This document shows, one piece after another, positions 61,880 to 64,000 of a stretch of DNA of 64,000 nt. The notes beneath the pieces were generated by a model. The model worked only from the letters and a program-made list of their open reading frames with translations, did not search any database and had not been told where the DNA came from. The position numbers and the translations under genes are program-made. The stretch's first letter is position 1, and each line of letters starts with the position of its first letter. This DNA comes from Gloeothece verrucosa PCC 7822 (GTDB lineage: Bacteria > Cyanobacteriota > Cyanobacteriia > Cyanobacteriales > Microcystaceae): assembly GCF_000147335.1 (NCBI RefSeq), contig NC_014501.1, forward strand, positions 248,001 through 312,000, in the 5' to 3' direction.

Positions 61880-63106
61880 TTATCTAAATCCTGAAAAAAA
61901 AATCCGATTATCAATTAATTCAGGAATGTTAAAATCTATTTTCAAAACTTCTCGTAAAGCCTTCCCCCAAAGGGCCAATCTTGTGTAAGTTTTAGCAATA
62001 GTATTTGTAGTGCTTTTGAGGGAATTGATAAAATCTTGTGATGAAGAACAAAGAGTCTTAAATGCTTGTTCAATTTTTGTTGGATCTACCTCGTTTACTC
62101 TTTCTCTAATGACTGGATCTGAAAAATAAAATAATATTGCTTCTAGTAAAGAATAACTCCGATTTTTTTCATATTTTTCTTTATTTTTTAACCAAATTCT
62201 TCCAAAATTATCTTGGCCAAATATCTTGATAGTAAGCATCATAGCATCTTCAAATTGTTGAAGAGTTTTCTCTATATTATCTTGATCTTTTTCCCAAGCT
62301 TTATTAAGTTTTTTACAGGTTTCATCTAGAAAAGCTTTTAAACTCCCTCTATATGCAGGCAAAAAATACTGAAATGCAACGTATTTTAAGAGTAATTGAT
62401 TATCACGCATCCTAAAATCTGGTTGTTTAGGGAAAATATATTTTAACCCTTGACTTTTATTTGACCAATCATCTATATAATCAGTAAACTTGCCGGGATT
62501 TAAAGCTTGTCTGAGTTCTTGAGGAGATAAAGGAGTATTTTCAACATTTAATCTCAAAAAGACTTTATATAGAAAATCTTCACTTTGCCAATTTCGTATG
62601 ATTGTTGTCCTAATTGTTTGATTGTCTAAAGCATCTAAAGTGTCACGATGTAAAGGATCAAAGTTTTCCCATTTCAATCCATTAAGCTCGGAGAGAAATT
62701 CTAAACCTTTTAACTTAAAATTATTATTAACTGATTTACTTTGATTATAAAATTGCAAAATGGTGAGTAAACGCTGCTTACCATCTAGCACTAAATATTT
62801 ACCTTTTTCTCTTTCTACTAAAACTATTTGTGGTACAGGAAGCCCTAAAATCAAAGATTCTATAAAACGACTCTTGCGTATAATATTCCAAGCATCTCGG
62901 CGCTGAAAACTAGGATTTAAGTTAATATTCTCACGGGTCAGTTGATTTAAGATAGTTTCTGTTGTCCAATCAGTTCCATAAACAACAATTTTAGAAATCT
63001 GTTTGATATCAAAGTGAGAAGTATCTGACTCATCCTGTTCATCATCATCGCCAAGTTCTTCTTCCCACTCTTCTCTTTCGTCCTCTAGCTCTAATATCTG
63101 GCTCAT
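61880..63106 (-). CDS. DUF262 (GmrSD-like, ParB/Srx-fold) protein
   Basis: 408 aa. An acidic N-terminus (EEWEEELGDDDEQDESD) precedes the DUF262 core: NPSFQRRDAWNIIRKSRFIE, LILGLPVPQIVL and the catalytic-type YLVLDGKQRLLTILQF. The remaining about 250 residues are helical. DUF262 domains occur in GmrSD and related antiviral systems and use nucleotides. The DGQQR-type motif (here DGKQR) is present. First gene of the operon with HEPN; AT-rich composition suggests acquisition. The upstream gene is truncated, so the cassette may have inserted there. Confidence 0.85.
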   Translation of the reverse strand: MSQILELEDEREEWEEELGDDDEQDESDTSHFDIKQISKIVVYGTDWTTETILNQLTRENINLNPSFQRRDAWNIIRKSRFIESLILGLPVPQIVLVEREKGKYLVLDGKQRLLTILQFYNQSKSVNNNFKLKGLEFLSELNGLKWENFDPLHRDTLDALDNQTIRTTIIRNWQSEDFLYKVFLRLNVENTPLSPQELRQALNPGKFTDYIDDWSNKSQGLKYIFPKQPDFRMRDNQLLLKYVAFQYFLPAYRGSLKAFLDETCKKLNKAWEKDQDNIEKTLQQFEDAMMLTIKIFGQDNFGRIWLKNKEKYEKNRSYSLLEAILFYFSDPVIRERVNEVDPTKIEQAFKTLCSSSQDFINSLKSTTNTIAKTYTRLALWGKALREVLKIDFNIPELIDNRIFFSGFR

Positions 63107-63192
63107 CTTATATCTTTTTTACTAGGCGGCTTGAAAATAACTCTTAATCCTCAATTATAACATAAATTTTTTTTCTTAATCAAACAAAGCAT

Positions 63193-63384
63193 TTAACAAA
63201 AACTAGCGATATAAAGCGTAATCCCATCAGGGTCAAATTCTTCACATTTTTTCGCCAGATTAATAATAGACTTTTCAGCGAGCTTCCATTGCTGTTGCCA
63301 TCCCGGCGGACTAGCCGCCTCAGTAGCCGCCTTTTTGGCCAGAATAATTGTATAGTCTCGTTTTTGTAAAAGATGCTCTGACAT
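63193..63384 (-). pseudogene. Truncated VWA-like protein
   Basis: 63 codons: RDYTIILAKKAATEAASPPG, WKLAEKSIINLAKKCEEFDP and DGITLYIAS, then a stop. Related cyanobacterial proteins with this N-terminus continue for about 200 residues into a von Willebrand A-type domain. The cut coincides with the boundary of the DUF262-HEPN cassette, so insertion of that cassette is the likely cause. The identification relies on recall of the family. Confidence 0.6.
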
Positions 63385-63397
63385 TTTTAGGTTTTAA

Positions 63398-63637
63398 TTA
63401 CCAAAGGGGATCAGAATATAAATTAATCGTGATAGACTTTGTCCCGGCTGGCACAGCACTAATACAAGCACAGATAGGTGTTCCATCATCTAACTCGACT
63501 TCACAGGCATGACAAGACCCCATCAAACAACCTGTAGGAATAAGAACACCGGCCCTTTGTGCTACCTCTAACATGGGTTCTCCCGCAGTAGCATCAATGG
63601 TGATATCATCAGGTAAAAATCGAATTTGAACGGTCAT
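63398..63637 (-). CDS. [2Fe-2S] plant-type ferredoxin-like protein
   Basis: 79 aa. The ligand cysteines are C(x5)C(x2)C in TGCLMGSCHACEVEL, and the fourth in CACIS near residue 58. Shorter than photosynthetic ferredoxin. Electron transfer role is expected. It lies just downstream of cobQ and just upstream of the truncated VWA gene. Confidence 0.88.
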   Translation of the reverse strand: MTVQIRFLPDDITIDATAGEPMLEVAQRAGVLIPTGCLMGSCHACEVELDDGTPICACISAVPAGTKSITINLYSDPLW

Positions 63638-63676
63638 TTTTTCTTTCCTTTTAGGCGTTACCTAGATCAGATCTCT

Positions 63677-64000
63677 TTAGAGTTTTGATAAAATCGGCGT
63701 TAAGTCTAAATGAGATTCCACTAAATCCGCGATCACATTTAAAGTCGCTTCCCGTTGCTCTCGATAGTTAGCAATACCGGTAGGTAAAGCAGACAGTCCT
63801 CGCCGATGTCGTAAAAAATTTAACCACGCCCGTCGCCAAGCCCCATTATCAAATAGTCCATGCAAATAACAACCCCAAATTAAATGGGAACTGTTGACTA
63901 AACCTAATTTTTCGTCATTAAACAAAGCTTGACAACCCAGCTTTTCAGGTTGCTTGACCCCATTAACTAAGCGAGTAACGCCCTGATGAATTTCATAGCC
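63677..64000 (-). CDS. cobQ: Cobyric acid synthase, C-terminal part (runs off the window)
   Basis: The frame continues to the window end: GYEIHQGVTRLVNG, NDEKLGLVNSSHLIWGCYLH, then GLFDNGAWRRAWLNFLR. The GYEIHQG and YLHGLFDN segments with the catalytic His are typical of the glutamine amidotransferase domain of CobQ, which amidates adenosylcobyrinic acid side chains in cobalamin synthesis. The 5' portion is outside the window, and the true start cannot be placed. Confidence 0.9.
   Translation of the reverse strand, partial: GYEIHQGVTRLVNGVKQPEKLGCQALFNDEKLGLVNSSHLIWGCYLHGLFDNGAWRRAWLNFLRHRRGLSALPTGIANYREQREATLNVIADLVESHLDLTPILSKL

Noticed and set aside
1..64000. CRISPR arrays, rRNA genes and riboswitches
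   Set aside because: None was recognised. The regular repeat at 6640-8372 is a coding WD40 array, not CRISPR.

Overview
This window is chromosomal DNA from a cyanobacterium, most likely a unicellular or colonial chroococcalean of the Gloeothece/Cyanothece type. The evidence is petC-petA (Rieske protein and cytochrome f), a ycf51 gene, zeta-carotene desaturase, a PEP-CTERM protein, queuosine genes, a cyanobacterial-type Fur, and at least seven copies of the HIP1 octamer GCGATCGC (for example 5992, 12457, 14375, 17721, 19849, 44862, 57001). Genus assignment is inference from gene content; no 16S gene is present.

Layout. 1-6.2 kb: a Tat-exported PhoX-type phosphatase, two small proteins, Tex, and a small DUF2281 gene enclosed by ~50-bp inverted repeats. 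6.2-10.4 kb: a two-gene operon of a 124-aa protein and a 1290-aa STAND NTPase with 14 near-identical WD40 repeats. The C-terminus of the small protein and the N-terminus of the STAND protein share a 23-residue motif, the layout of bacterial amyloid-signalling NLR/effector pairs. 10.5-24.4 kb: mostly housekeeping (DUF4112, DUF1460, TPR, petCA, fur, sufE, transglutaminase-like, queC/queE, ycf51, a GldA-like dehydrogenase, PEP-CTERM, YraN). 24.5-30.1 kb: a membrane GTPase, then an IS200/IS605-type TnpB element with a divergent 45-aa ribbon-helix-helix gene. Its tnpB is split by a complete group II intron; excision at the predicted splice sites restores the tnpB frame. The intron-encoded protein carries one in-frame stop.

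30-39 kb: tldD, small membrane proteins, a gene-poor decayed stretch holding a possible terminator-ended small RNA, an S9 peptidase, an FHA-ABC transporter and a Spy-like lipoprotein. 39.4-44.1 kb: a compact uncharacterised set of HydE/BioB-like radical SAM enzyme, membrane-anchored methyltransferase, EamA transporter and HemW-like radical SAM enzyme, abutting an IS200/IS605 3' remnant. 44.5-54 kb: alr, an HNH protein, a decayed hsp20, a histidine kinase, an aspartate aminotransferase, tRNA-Ala(UGC) beside a lone tyrosine recombinase, trhO, a small unknown gene pair and an O-methyltransferase.

54-64 kb: a dispersed palindromic repeat (one copy inside a coding sequence), a frameshifted zeta-carotene desaturase followed by an SRPBCC gene, a TetR regulator diverging from a GST/PNPOx operon over two matching operators, a sulfatase fragment next to a MITE-like element, a DUF202 protein, a DUF262 + HEPN two-gene cassette resembling a defence module, a truncated VWA-like gene, a ferredoxin and the C-terminal part of cobyric acid synthase running off the window.

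No CRISPR array, rRNA operon or prophage was seen. The accessory load is IS/intron material, MITE-like repeats, two candidate conflict systems (STAND/amyloid and DUF262/HEPN) and several decayed genes.
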